Positions 28,916 through 37,883 are shown, counted from the stretch's first letter. The stretch is DNA of 64,000 bases from Legionella gresilensis (GCF_900639865.1 NZ_CAAAHX010000009.1:62001-126000), one strand, 5' to 3'. The notes: generated by a model not told the origin, from the sequence alone. A program made the numbers and translations.

Positions 28916-29844
28916 AATGTGCTGATGGATTTTAATTTTGCAGCGGCCAGCTCTGCTGTGGGTGTATCTGGATAATTTTTTACTACTTCTTGTAAGCGCT
29001 GGCGTGCTTCTATTTCTTGTCCTGATGAAGCTAATGCATAGCCAATTTTCAATAAACAAGCCGCAGTTTTACTTGAGGTCGGAAACCGAGTTAAAACTGT
29101 CTCAAAATTTTCAATAGCACTTGCATAATTTCTTTTCACCATATAAAGTTCACCAAGCCAATAATGAGCATTAGCGGTATAACCGCCTTGGGGATATCTG
29201 GTTACAAAGTTTTGCATTGCAGCGAGTGCATCATCAAATTGTTTATTTTTTACTAAATCATAGGCAGCAAGATAACTTATTTGCTCATCAGCAGGATTTT
29301 TATTTGCTGCAGTTAATGAGCCCTTAAATTCCAGTTTCGCTTTAGATTGCTTTTCATTATAAGGTTTAACTACTGGTGTTTCTGCTTTCTTAGTGCCGAC
29401 TTCATCAATAGATAACTCTGTTCCAGGCTTCATGCTATTGATTATTTTAGTAGCTGCTGAGGTAGCAGCAGGGTTGCCTGACTTTAATCTTGTATTAATA
29501 TCTTTATAAAAAGTTGATTGTTGTTCCTGTAGGGCTTTTAAATTATGTGCTTGCACTTCTAGCTGGCCTCGTAACTCTTGCAGCTCTTGTTGCAAACCTT
29601 TTAATTTATCCAGCAACTCTACGTTAGTGCTATCATTATTAAGTTCATTATCTTGGGCAAGTGCAATCTCTGCCTCATTATCTTCTAGTTGAGCTTTGGC
29701 AACAGGCTGCTCAATAGCAGCCTGTCTATCATCAAAAATCGCAAAATTTTCACTATCGTCTACAACAGGTGCTTCTGCTAAAGCACAAAGCGGAAGAAGA
29801 CAAGTAAAACAGATAATTAAAAAGCCCTTGGGCGATCTTATCAT
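28912..29844 (-). CDS. cpoB: CpoB (YbgF), Tol-Pal associated periplasmic protein
   Basis: CpoB coordinates peptidoglycan synthesis with outer-membrane constriction at the septum. The 310-residue protein has a signal peptide (about 1-23, ending ALAEA), an N-terminal trimerising coiled coil (about 75-110, KLKGLQQELQELRGQLE), a low-complexity linker and a C-terminal TPR domain (about 195-305, AYDLVKNKQFDDALAAM, YWLGELYMVKRNYASAIE). It overlaps pal by four bases. Confidence 0.92.
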   Translation of the reverse strand: MIRSPKGFLIICFTCLLPLCALAEAPVVDDSENFAIFDDRQAAIEQPVAKAQLEDNEAEIALAQDNELNNDSTNVELLDKLKGLQQELQELRGQLEVQAHNLKALQEQQSTFYKDINTRLKSGNPAATSAATKIINSMKPGTELSIDEVGTKKAETPVVKPYNEKQSKAKLEFKGSLTAANKNPADEQISYLAAYDLVKNKQFDDALAAMQNFVTRYPQGGYTANAHYWLGELYMVKRNYASAIENFETVLTRFPTSSKTAACLLKIGYALASSGQEIEARQRLQEVVKNYPDTPTAELAAAKLKSISTL

Positions 29845-30365
29845 CTTGTTGCCTCATAAATAAATTCTACACGTCGATTTTGTGCATGAGATGCATCATC
29901 ATGTCCAAAATTTGCAGGTCGTTCTTTACCGTAGCTTACTATACGAAGTTGCTGTCGATTAACCCCTGCCATACGCATAAGTTCTGCCACTGTATGCGCT
30001 CGACGCTCACCTAATGCTACGTTGTACTCTCGACTACCACGTTCATCTGTGTGCCCAGCTAATAATACACGAGCACCAGGATGTGATTTTAAATAAGCCG
30101 ATTGAGCATTTAAAGAAGCCATGTATTTAGGATTAAAGTTACTATCATCGTAAGAGAAAAGATAGAGTTGGTTATGTGGCGCCTGAGTTGTATAGGATTC
30201 ACCAGGTGCTTGTCCTGGAAAACGAGTGAATTGGCCTAAACCATGCGCGGCCATATCGCCATCATCATACGCCATCCCAGCACCATTGGGGTTTTTTGAG
30301 CAGGATGCCAGCAGGACGATGCTTGCGGCCACGAGCCCCAATTTTGAAAACGATTTAGCTTTCAT
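29841..30365 (-). CDS. pal: Pal, peptidoglycan-associated lipoprotein
   Basis: Pal anchors the outer membrane to peptidoglycan as part of the Tol-Pal system. The 174-residue protein has a lipoprotein signal (lipobox LLASC) and an OmpA-like C-terminal domain with the peptidoglycan-binding stretch GHTDERGSREYNVALGERRA. A strong AAAGGAGAAAAAGG Shine-Dalgarno precedes the ATG. Unusually, tolQRAB are not in front of it in this window; the MCE transport genes are. The 200-base upstream gap should carry its promoter. Confidence 0.96.
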   Translation of the reverse strand: MKAKSFSKLGLVAASIVLLASCSKNPNGAGMAYDDGDMAAHGLGQFTRFPGQAPGESYTTQAPHNQLYLFSYDDSNFNPKYMASLNAQSAYLKSHPGARVLLAGHTDERGSREYNVALGERRAHTVAELMRMAGVNRQQLRIVSYGKERPANFGHDDASHAQNRRVEFIYEATR

Positions 30366-30566
30366 CCTTTTTCTCCTTTAGCAAATTTATTTTAAATAAT
30401 GTTAAATAGAAACTTGGAATATTAATCCTATGAGATAGCCATACGTAAGTATGTTACTAAGGCTGTTATGCCTAACTAAGATTGTTATTCCGAAACTATA
30501 CTTGTATGCCAAAATGGCGGCTCATTGTACAATTGTTTTAACAATTTCGCTATGTTTAACTTCTAT

Positions 30567-31166
30567 CTATTTTTTGTCATTTCTTGTATGGATTACGACA
30601 AAATCAGTCAGTCGGGCTGTAAAAAGCTTTGTCGCCTGGTTTGCTGCAACAACACCTCCGTAAGGTGTATCTGATGGGCAGGTTACATGCTCACTAATTA
30701 TTTCTGATGCAACAACCCGATTATCGGGTACATGAGTTAATACTACTTTAACTGTTAAGTCAATACGGCTAGGCTTGGTTAAAAAATTCTGCTCTAATTC
30801 GATTAACTGTGTATCAAGACGGTAATCAGTATTCTCAGTAATCGGCGTTGATGTAACCACAGCGAAATAACCAGAACGTTGTAGACTTTGTAAAATTAGA
30901 GGTAATAGCATATCTGCTGGCGTATCTACCCAAGCATTATGAGCATAGGTGCTTAACTCAAAAGGTTTACTAACATAGCGCATATCTTGGCTATCATAGC
31001 CGGCTAACGCTTCGGGCTGCGCAACTAAGATAGAAATATTCGAATGATTGGTAAATTTTTTTTCGCTAAATATATCTAATTTATATTCATTCGTAATCGT
31101 AGGCTTAACAGAACATGATGTTAATAGATAACCTACACTTAAAATTAGAAGCGTAATTTTTTTCAC
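30567..31166 (-). CDS. MCE transport system auxiliary lipoprotein
   Basis: A 199-residue lipoprotein (lipobox LLTSC) of the ABC-type transport auxiliary lipoprotein family (PqiC/YmbA-like). It has the family's DTPADMLLPLILQSLQRSGYF segment and beta-rich domain (YRLDTQLIELEQNF). It follows the MlaD-type gene by two bases and is the last gene of a four-gene operon; it probably forms the outer-membrane end of the lipid-transport system. Confidence 0.82.
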   Translation of the reverse strand: MKKITLLILSVGYLLTSCSVKPTITNEYKLDIFSEKKFTNHSNISILVAQPEALAGYDSQDMRYVSKPFELSTYAHNAWVDTPADMLLPLILQSLQRSGYFAVVTSTPITENTDYRLDTQLIELEQNFLTKPSRIDLTVKVVLTHVPDNRVVASEIISEHVTCPSDTPYGGVVAANQATKLFTARLTDFVVIHTRNDKK

Positions 31167-31168
31167 AT

Positions 31169-32083
31169 TTATTCTCCAGGACCCGGTTTGGGACCAGTTG
31201 TGCCTCGAATAATAACGGATGGGTTTTGGCGAAGTTGATTACTAACTTTTTCGAGATTGTTAGCAATCGCATTTAGACGACGCACGAGTGTCAGTATTGG
31301 TGGTAGAGTTTGTTGGGAAATTTTATCAATTGTCGTTTTACCAGATTCCATTGTAGTGGTAATACTTTGGCTTGCCTGACTAACTTCAGTTGTTAATTTA
31401 TTCATACCCTGTTTTAAATCTCTAATCGCAGTTGGGAATTGTTTACTTGTATCAGCCATATTCTTTAGAAAGACATTAGCGTGTTTTATACTGTCAGTAA
31501 TTTGCTGATTTTGTTTCGACAAAGTATTTGTAAATGATTCAATATTAGCTAATGATTTTTTTAAGTTTGTTGCATTTTCCTTATCTAAAATTTCTTGTAA
31601 GCGAACACTGACACTATTAATATTTTCAGAAACATCTTTAAGTACACTATCTAATTGTTTAAATAAAGATGGTTTAGTAGGGATAATAGGATAGGGTTCA
31701 TGGGGTAATTTTTGTAAAGGTGTTAGGTCAGAGGAACCTGCTGATAAGCCAACATAAGTGTTCCCTGTAATTCCTTGGGTAATTAAGGTCGCAGTGGTGC
31801 TAGTAGTAATAGGCGTCCCTTCTGCAATGTTTAAAAGTAGTTTAACTTCTTGAGGATTTAGTTTACTTAACTCAATTTTAGCGACATTTCCTACCTGAAC
31901 ACCGTTGTATTTAACCGGTGAATCTGGACTTAAACCAGATACAGCTTCATGAATATACACAGCATAAATATTGTATTTTTTCTTATCGAGGCCAACTGAA
32001 AGCCAAATAGCTGCAATAGCGAGTGCACTCGCTAAGATAATCACCGCTACGCCTACCATCGTGTAGTTGGTTTTTGCTTCCAA
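31169..32083 (-). CDS. MlaD-family MCE domain protein
   Basis: A 304-residue protein with one N-terminal membrane helix (about 9-28) and an MCE domain (about 38-115: AVSGLSPDSPVKYNGVQVGNV), followed by a long periplasmic helical region rich in Q/N/S/T (about 140-290). The MCE ring binds phospholipids in the periplasm. The long helical tail is typical of PqiB/YebT- and Mce-like forms rather than the short enterobacterial MlaD. It works with the ATPase and permease encoded upstream. Confidence 0.88.
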   Translation of the reverse strand: MEAKTNYTMVGVAVIILASALAIAAIWLSVGLDKKKYNIYAVYIHEAVSGLSPDSPVKYNGVQVGNVAKIELSKLNPQEVKLLLNIAEGTPITTSTTATLITQGITGNTYVGLSAGSSDLTPLQKLPHEPYPIIPTKPSLFKQLDSVLKDVSENINSVSVRLQEILDKENATNLKKSLANIESFTNTLSKQNQQITDSIKHANVFLKNMADTSKQFPTAIRDLKQGMNKLTTEVSQASQSITTTMESGKTTIDKISQQTLPPILTLVRRLNAIANNLEKVSNQLRQNPSVIIRGTTGPKPGPGE

Positions 32084-32158
32084 AAGTTACTCCAATACTA
32101 AGATATTACCTATTTAATGTAATTTATATCTGACACTATACATTGCGATCTAAATAGC

Positions 32159-32896
32159 TTAAAGCTTCTCAAAATAATCAGCAATCAATGGATGTTGATT
32201 TTCCATCAATTCGTTAAGAGGCGCAACTGATAGTACTTGGCCATCGCCAACAAAGGCAACCCTATCTGTTATACGCTTTAATGATTCCATATCATGACTC
32301 ACCATGACAACGGTTAAATTTAAGGTATCGCGTAAAAATAAAATTAAATCATCAAATAAACGAGCGCTATGCGGATCTAAACCGGTGGTTGGCTCATCAA
32401 GAAATAATAACTCTGGATCCATCGCAATAGCTCTTGCAGCTGCAGCACGCCTTTGCATTCCACCACTTAATTCAGCCGGAAATTTTCCGGCTGCCTCTTT
32501 AGGTAAGCCTACTAGAGCAATTTTCAGCATTGCTAATTCCTGCATAAATTGCGTATCTAGGGAAGTAAATTCTTTCATAGGAAACATGACATTTTCTAAA
32601 ACCGTAATCGCTGAAAAAAGCGCACTATGCTGAAATAACATACCCCAGCGTTGCCGAATTTTAAAAGCTTCATGGGACGATAGGGTTGTTAGATCGTGGC
32701 CAAATATTTTTAAAGACCCAGCCGTAGGCTTAAGCAACATAAGTAGACTTCTTAAAATTGTTGTCTTGCCACTACCACTACCGCCAATAATTGCTAAAAT
32801 CTCACCTTGCTTGACTGTCAAATTAACGTCTGAATGCACCCATTGCCCGCCTAAATAATTTTTAAGGCCTTTAATTTCAATAATAGGTTCGGCCAT
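32159..32896 (-). CDS. MlaF-like ABC transporter ATPase
   Basis: A 245-residue ATPase of the Mla/MCE lipid transporters. Walker A GGSGSGKTT (about 38-46), Q-loop MLFQHSALF, signature LSGGMQRRAA, Walker B LLFLDEPTTGLDP and H-loop VSHDM are all intact. GMQRRA and TTGLDP are typical of MlaF. The ATG shares a base with the TAA of the permease gene (TAATG). Confidence 0.92.
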   Translation of the reverse strand: MAEPIIEIKGLKNYLGGQWVHSDVNLTVKQGEILAIIGGSGSGKTTILRSLLMLLKPTAGSLKIFGHDLTTLSSHEAFKIRQRWGMLFQHSALFSAITVLENVMFPMKEFTSLDTQFMQELAMLKIALVGLPKEAAGKFPAELSGGMQRRAAAARAIAMDPELLFLDEPTTGLDPHSARLFDDLILFLRDTLNLTVVMVSHDMESLKRITDRVAFVGDGQVLSVAPLNELMENQHPLIADYFEKL

Positions 32897-34026
32897 TACA
32901 AATCCATCCAGCTATAAATAACAGAAAATATGGCATCAGCAATAATAATTAAAAACAAAGCTTGTACAACACTTTTGGTCGTTTGTGTACCAATACTATC
33001 TGCATTGGCTTGTACTAAAAAACCTTGATAACACCCTACCAAAGAAGTAATAAGTGCAAACGCCGGTGCCTTATATAATCCAAGTAATAGTTGCCTTAGA
33101 CCAACAGAATCTTTAAGGCGTATTAAAAAATCGTAGTAACTAATATCAAGCATCCACTTAGACATAAACATGGAACCTAAGATACTGAAGAAATCAGACC
33201 AAAAAATTAATAAAGGGAACATAATAAGTAAAGCTACTACCTTAGGTACCACAAGAAGTTCGGTAGGTGATAATCCCATAGTCAATACAGCATCTAATTC
33301 TTCATTAATTTTCATACTACCAATTTGTGCGGTAAATGCCGAGCTTGTTCGTCCTGCAACAATAATGGCTGTAATTAGTGGAGAGAATTCACGAAAAATA
33401 GCCATACCTGATAAATAAGCAATAAAGCTATTAGCACCATAAGTTTGTAACTGTAAGCCCATCTGATAAGCTAGAACCACACCAATCAAAAAAGATAATA
33501 AGGCCACAATAGGTAAAGCCTGTATACCAGAGGAATCAATATTAGAAGCGATACTTGGCAATCTAAAGTGCCGCCACTGTCCAAACGCTGCAAAAATTTT
33601 CGCTGTTAAATCACCAACAAGTGCGATAAATCCTGTAGCTTGATTTAATTTCTGTACACTCTCATAGCCAATGCGATAAAGAAAATTCTTATGGTGATGA
33701 GGGGGCGACTTATAGGAAAGTACTTCTTTTTTATCTTCTACTAAATTAAGTAATGCTTCCTGCTGCTTAGAAAAGTCAACCAAAGTGACTGTTTTATTTT
33801 GTTCTTTTAAAGAATTGATGAAATCATGTAATGCTAATGCGCCAGCACTATCAAAGGTATCAAGTTTAGCGCCACTAATAACAATAGTATTGGTATTAGC
33901 TTCGTGACTTAAAGTTAGTGTATTTTTTAGTTCATCTAAGTAATTTATTGACCATGCCCCTTGACATTGATAGCACTTGTTTTCATTATCAAAGGTAAGC
34001 CTAGCAGCTGGTTTTGCCTTATTCAT
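32896..34026 (-). CDS. MlaE-like permease with N-terminal STAS domain
   Basis: A fusion of a STAS domain (about residues 10-100: VISGAKLDTFDSAGALALHDF) to an MlaE-type permease (about 130-376: IVALLSFLIGVVLAYQMG, AIIVAGRTSSAFTAQIG). In E. coli the STAS part is a separate protein, MlaB; here it is fused, as in several other bacteria. I start at ATG 34026 (376 residues); an ATG at 34083 would add 19 residues of poor character. It is the first gene of the operon. The operon's promoter should lie in the adjacent 34.1 kb region, where a repeat element sits. Confidence 0.88.
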   Translation of the reverse strand: MNKAKPAARLTFDNENKCYQCQGAWSINYLDELKNTLTLSHEANTNTIVISGAKLDTFDSAGALALHDFINSLKEQNKTVTLVDFSKQQEALLNLVEDKKEVLSYKSPPHHHKNFLYRIGYESVQKLNQATGFIALVGDLTAKIFAAFGQWRHFRLPSIASNIDSSGIQALPIVALLSFLIGVVLAYQMGLQLQTYGANSFIAYLSGMAIFREFSPLITAIIVAGRTSSAFTAQIGSMKINEELDAVLTMGLSPTELLVVPKVVALLIMFPLLIFWSDFFSILGSMFMSKWMLDISYYDFLIRLKDSVGLRQLLLGLYKAPAFALITSLVGCYQGFLVQANADSIGTQTTKSVVQALFLIIIADAIFSVIYSWMDL

Positions 34027-34089
34027 AATTACCATTATTATGGAAAATAGCCTAGGATAATACGAAATCCCTTTTTGCAGCAAAAATAT

Positions 34090-34214
34090 TTAGGATTTAC
34101 GAAAAATATCAAGGTCAAGGCAAAAAATATTTTTAATGAGGAAGTTTAGATAGACTAAATGACCCAATTCAAAATATTTTTTAGCGAAGAGACTGGAGTT
34201 TTCGTAAGTCCTAA
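34090..34214. repeat. Inverted-repeat (MITE-like) element
   Basis: Terminal arms TTAGGATTTACGAAAA (34090-34105) and TTTTCGTAAGTCCTAA (34199-34214) are inverted repeats with one mismatch. Inner parts of both arms share AAAAAATATTTT. The element is 125 bases, has no coding capacity and lies between the divergent MlaE-type and FUSC genes. A partial copy is at 17594-17642. It looks like a miniature inverted-repeat element; the parent is not in the window. Confidence 0.6.
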
Positions 34215-34269
34215 TATTAATAGATTGTCTGTAAGGAACTAAGGGTGCTTTACAAGAGGTAGTTTTACC

Positions 34270-35340
34270 ATGCAGGAATTTTCTCGCTTTAAACAGATAC
34301 CAATTTTATTATGGAATATTGATCCTGGCTATTTTTATCTCAAGCATGCAGTAAAAACAATCTTTGCAATTCTAGTTACTTTAGTTCTGCTTAATCAAGA
34401 AGTCTTTCTTACCAAAGTAATAGGTGGTTTAGTTTGTGGTTTCTCAATGCAAGGAATTGTTGCTAAATCTTATACAGGACGTTTAGTCCAGGTAACCCTC
34501 TTTAATATTATTTATTTTGGTTTGTTTCTTTTGGGACTATATGTGCGTGACTTTTCTAATTTGAAAAGTATGGTATTAATTATTTTAGGCTTTGGCGTAA
34601 ATTATATCCGCAGGTTTGATTTGCAAACTAGCCTTGCGCCCATGATGATGTGGATACTTTGTTTTTTAGCAACAATTCTTCCTGTAAATACCAGTCATGC
34701 TATCGCTCTACATTTATATGGTGTTGTTATAGGTCTCTTAGTTTCTGCTCTAACATTATTATTAGTGTTTCCCGAAAATTATACTCGGTTATTTGTTTAT
34801 AATTCTAACCGCTTATTTCATTTACTTGCATTAGGGATGTTAGATATTGAGCGGTATCTTTTATCTAGAAGTTCTATTCGTCCTTTGGAAGAAAAAAAAT
34901 TTAATCAACTTAAACATCATTTAAGTCAGCTTCTAGATACAAATCATGCGCTTGAACAAACGGTATCAGGTAATAAACAACAAAATAAAATTAATAATAT
35001 TTTAACGCATCAGCATGCTCTGATTCATGCTTATGTCTTAATGATTGAGGCCTATCGAATCTTAAAAATACACGGTTATTATCTGTCTAATACAGTCCGC
35101 TCAGATTTAGGATCAATAAATAAACAATTTAGTGAATTACTTGTTTCTTTGAAAATGCATAAAAATTACTCTATTTCTGGTGCTACAAAGCGTATTTTGC
35201 TTGATGATTTAACTGAAGAATTAAGCCAACAACAGCTTTCCGAGCCAACTATTATCATGGCTTTATTAAATCTTAAATTAAGTTTTAATTTATTTAATCA
35301 ACATATTGTTCAACTAGTGCGGCTTGAAAATGGAACTTAA
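34270..35340 (+). CDS. FUSC-type membrane protein, first of a pair
   Basis: A 356-residue membrane protein. Residues about 24-170 hold five or six helices of the FUSC (aromatic acid exporter/YccS) type; the C-terminal half is a soluble helical domain (LFHLLALGMLDIERYLL onward). The family exports aromatic acids or other small organics in complexes with a membrane-fusion protein, but no such partner is seen here. It overlaps the second FUSC gene by 11 bases. Together the two look like the halves of a YccS-type transporter encoded separately. Confidence 0.75.
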   Translation: MQEFSRFKQIPILLWNIDPGYFYLKHAVKTIFAILVTLVLLNQEVFLTKVIGGLVCGFSMQGIVAKSYTGRLVQVTLFNIIYFGLFLLGLYVRDFSNLKSMVLIILGFGVNYIRRFDLQTSLAPMMMWILCFLATILPVNTSHAIALHLYGVVIGLLVSALTLLLVFPENYTRLFVYNSNRLFHLLALGMLDIERYLLSRSSIRPLEEKKFNQLKHHLSQLLDTNHALEQTVSGNKQQNKINNILTHQHALIHAYVLMIEAYRILKIHGYYLSNTVRSDLGSINKQFSELLVSLKMHKNYSISGATKRILLDDLTEELSQQQLSEPTIIMALLNLKLSFNLFNQHIVQLVRLENGT

Positions 35341-36337
35341 AAATACGACTAAACGTGGTTGCCAGGCAGCTATCGCAATTACAATCGCTGAGTTATTAAC
35401 CTATGTCTTTCAATTAGAAAGAGGCTATTGGGTAACAATAACTGCGATGGCTTTAACGATGCAAACTTGGGGAGATAGTTTAAGGCGTTCTCTTGAGCGC
35501 GTTAGCATGACTATTCTAGGTGGCTGTGTTGGTACAGTCTTATATTGGATTCTCCCATCAAATCATACTTTTATTTTACTAATCATGTTGGTTTTCGTTT
35601 TCTTCACAGTCTATTTATTCTCTATTTACCATTTAATAGGTATTTTTGCTTTAACAGGGGTTGTTGTCTTTTTATTTGCGATGCTAGGTGAGTGGGATTT
35701 AATTTTACTTCGCGATAGAATTTTAGATACAGCTTTAGGCGCTGGTATTGCTATTTTAGTGAGTCGATTATTTTTGCCGGTCAAAACCAGCATAACTGAT
35801 GTCTTCGTGAATCATATCGAGCAAATTCAAATGGCGCTAAATTTAGCATTTCAAGATGAGGGCGAAAATGATCCCATTATAGTTACTCAACGTTTATACA
35901 CTGATTTTCAAACACTGCGTAATAATGCCTTAACTATTAGTTATGAATTTTTATTTCATCGAATTACCAGGCGGGATTTTAGTGTATTGATGACAGAGTC
36001 CTCCTTTTGTATTCAGTATGTCATAGGATTGATAGAAGCATATCGCTGGATTGCACCGTATTTAACTCCAGAAGAACGAGAGCGTATTATTTTTCCTATT
36101 GAAGCAACACAGGCTAATTTAACAACCTTGAAGAAGCGATTAAAAAGAGAAGATTATGGTTCAATGTTACCACCAACCAATTTAATGGATTTATTTAATA
36201 AAGCAATTAACGATGATCCGAAACATTTTTCTTCATTAGATAACAAGGCATTGGGCTTTTTTAATTTAATGTACTTCTTTACTAGGTTAAATACTCGACT
36301 AAATGATATTTACTACTTATTAAGTAAGATAAGATAA
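35330..36337 (+). CDS. FUSC family membrane protein, second of a pair
   Basis: A 335-residue protein with the FUSC signature near the N-terminus (AIAITIAELLTYVF, ERGYWVTITAMALTMQTWGDSLRRSLERV) and about six helices up to residue 155, followed by a soluble helical domain. I use ATG 35330; a TTG at 35324 is possible. The RGYWVTITAM motif matches AaeB/YccS-type exporters well. It is translated from within the end of the first FUSC gene, so a hetero-oligomer is likely. Confidence 0.82.
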   Translation: MELKNTTKRGCQAAIAITIAELLTYVFQLERGYWVTITAMALTMQTWGDSLRRSLERVSMTILGGCVGTVLYWILPSNHTFILLIMLVFVFFTVYLFSIYHLIGIFALTGVVVFLFAMLGEWDLILLRDRILDTALGAGIAILVSRLFLPVKTSITDVFVNHIEQIQMALNLAFQDEGENDPIIVTQRLYTDFQTLRNNALTISYEFLFHRITRRDFSVLMTESSFCIQYVIGLIEAYRWIAPYLTPEERERIIFPIEATQANLTTLKKRLKREDYGSMLPPTNLMDLFNKAINDDPKHFSSLDNKALGFFNLMYFFTRLNTRLNDIYYLLSKIR

Positions 36338-36485
36338 AATTTTTAATCTATAAGAATTAATAGGCAACTAATTTTAGTTTGTAAACGAAATTCATATCAA
36401 ATTTTATATATCTTATTGTTTTTAATGACTTCTTTTCTTTTCTACTCTAAAATTCATATTTTTTTATTGTCATAATTTTAACTTC

Positions 36486-37397
36486 ATGTCTAAATCAGAA
36501 ACACCAGCCGCAGCCCAAAATTTTCCTACTAAACACGTTATAAACTTTGCTTTGGTAACCTCTTATACGACTATAGCTCATGGATTTACCTATCCTTTTG
36601 GGACTGCTTTTAATCGCTATCAGATTTCAAAAACGAAAATTTTGTCTAAGGAAGATTTTTTAAACGTTGTTTTTTTGCAGCAGAAACCTAGTTCTTTTTG
36701 GGCAAGAATTAATTCTTTATATCCTGGCTTTTTTAGTGCAGGTTCCTATAAATTATTATCAAGGGTATTTAAGTATTGTGGCCAACCTTTGATGTTTGAA
36801 TTTCTCAATAATCAAATTGGAGAAAAGGTTCAAGCAAATTTTGGCGATAATAGTAAGCCTATTTTGCAAGCTGCCGCAGGTGCCTCTATCGGTATATTAG
36901 AATTACCTATCTTACACCCCATAGATACGTTTAAATTACAAAAGCAAATGGGTGATACTAACTCTTTTTTAGATTCAATAAAGACTAAACGATGGACATT
37001 ATATAATGGATGGGCTTTAGCAGGATTTAAAAATGTTTTAAGTTTATCAACCTTTTTTGGCGTAACTTCAGTTACTAGACTGTTCATAGATGGCCAAGGT
37101 TTAAACAAATCACCTTTGCAAACGTTGTTATGCGCTTCTTTTGTAGGCGCAGCAGCTGATACGTTGGTCACGAACCCAGTTAGTTTTATTAAAAAAAGAA
37201 GACAAGTGCAAAAAAGTAATGTGTCGTCTTTCTCTATTTTTAAGGACGCAGTAAAGGAAGAAGGCGTGAGTGTTTTATATCGAGGCTCTTTTTTCAAAAT
37301 AGCGCAGACAGTGGCTAGAAGGGCAATACCTCTTGCTCTTACTCAATATTTAGTTGAAGAATATGCAAAGAAGCCAACTCAATGTAGCCCTAAATAA
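36486..37397 (+). CDS. Mitochondrial carrier family protein (LncP-like), candidate Dot/Icm effector
   Basis: A 303-residue protein of the eukaryotic mitochondrial carrier (SLC25) family. Three repeat signatures of the PX[DE]XX[KR] type are seen: PFGTAFNRYQ (37-46, degenerate), HPIDTFKLQKQ (about 142, near canonical) and NPVSFIKKRRQ (about 229). Each is followed by a second helix; the last ends LYRGSFFKIAQTVARRAIPLAL, very like true carriers. LncP of L. pneumophila is a carrier homologue injected by Dot/Icm and able to transport ATP in the mitochondrial inner membrane; this gene is probably that homologue or a relative. No bacterial signal peptide. No clear Shine-Dalgarno before the ATG. Confidence 0.85.
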   Translation: MSKSETPAAAQNFPTKHVINFALVTSYTTIAHGFTYPFGTAFNRYQISKTKILSKEDFLNVVFLQQKPSSFWARINSLYPGFFSAGSYKLLSRVFKYCGQPLMFEFLNNQIGEKVQANFGDNSKPILQAAAGASIGILELPILHPIDTFKLQKQMGDTNSFLDSIKTKRWTLYNGWALAGFKNVLSLSTFFGVTSVTRLFIDGQGLNKSPLQTLLCASFVGAAADTLVTNPVSFIKKRRQVQKSNVSSFSIFKDAVKEEGVSVLYRGSFFKIAQTVARRAIPLALTQYLVEEYAKKPTQCSPK

Positions 37398-37435
37398 AAA
37401 TTAACTTTACTGTCTACTAATAGAATGAGAAAACC

Positions 37436-37855
37436 ATGAAAAAATTATTATGTGTACTAATTATTTTATTCTCAAGTTTAACTTCTCTAGCTTTTGCAGC
37501 TTTTTGTCCTACTCGGATTGACTGCTTAGTTAACACTCAATGCACTTGTTCCTTAGGTGCCTCATCAGCTTACTCAAGATATTTTTATTTTGAAGTGAAA
37601 TTACAAAAAGGTTTTCACTATAAATGTGCTTTAAAAAATCCTATATTTAATTCAAATATTCTAGATAGTATTACTGCGCCAAAGGGTGCTCAGTATCAAC
37701 AGCCTAGCTCTCCTCGTTTCCCACTCCAATTTAATGTTGATACTACCAATATGGAAAATGATGATGAAAAAATTAGTATTAGGTTTTTAGTACCACCTTC
37801 TGATATGGCAGATGATTTCCAAGGTATTTGTAAGACAATCATTGGTAATGATTAG
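37436..37855 (+). CDS. Secreted small Cys-rich protein of unknown function
   Basis: A 139-residue protein with a clear Sec signal peptide (MKKLLCVLIILFSSLTSLAFA, cleaved near residue 21). The mature part of about 118 residues contains six cysteines (FC, DC, QC, TC, KC, IC), enough for three disulfides in the periplasm or outside. I do not recognise the family. It starts 38 bases after the carrier gene on the same strand and may share its transcript. Confidence 0.7.
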   Translation: MKKLLCVLIILFSSLTSLAFAAFCPTRIDCLVNTQCTCSLGASSAYSRYFYFEVKLQKGFHYKCALKNPIFNSNILDSITAPKGAQYQQPSSPRFPLQFNVDTTNMENDDEKISIRFLVPPSDMADDFQGICKTIIGND

Positions 37856-37883
37856 CCGAGAACTACTATATTTAAATGACTTT

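Noticed and set aside
28916-29059. Longer queE reading frame starting at 29059
   Set aside because: The extension lies inside cpoB and reads as low-quality protein; the ATG at 28915 with ATGA coupling and the family start pattern is clearly better.
36830-37297. 155-codon frame antisense to the carrier gene
   Set aside because: The plus strand codes for a clear carrier-family protein; the antisense frame has no start signal or family resemblance.
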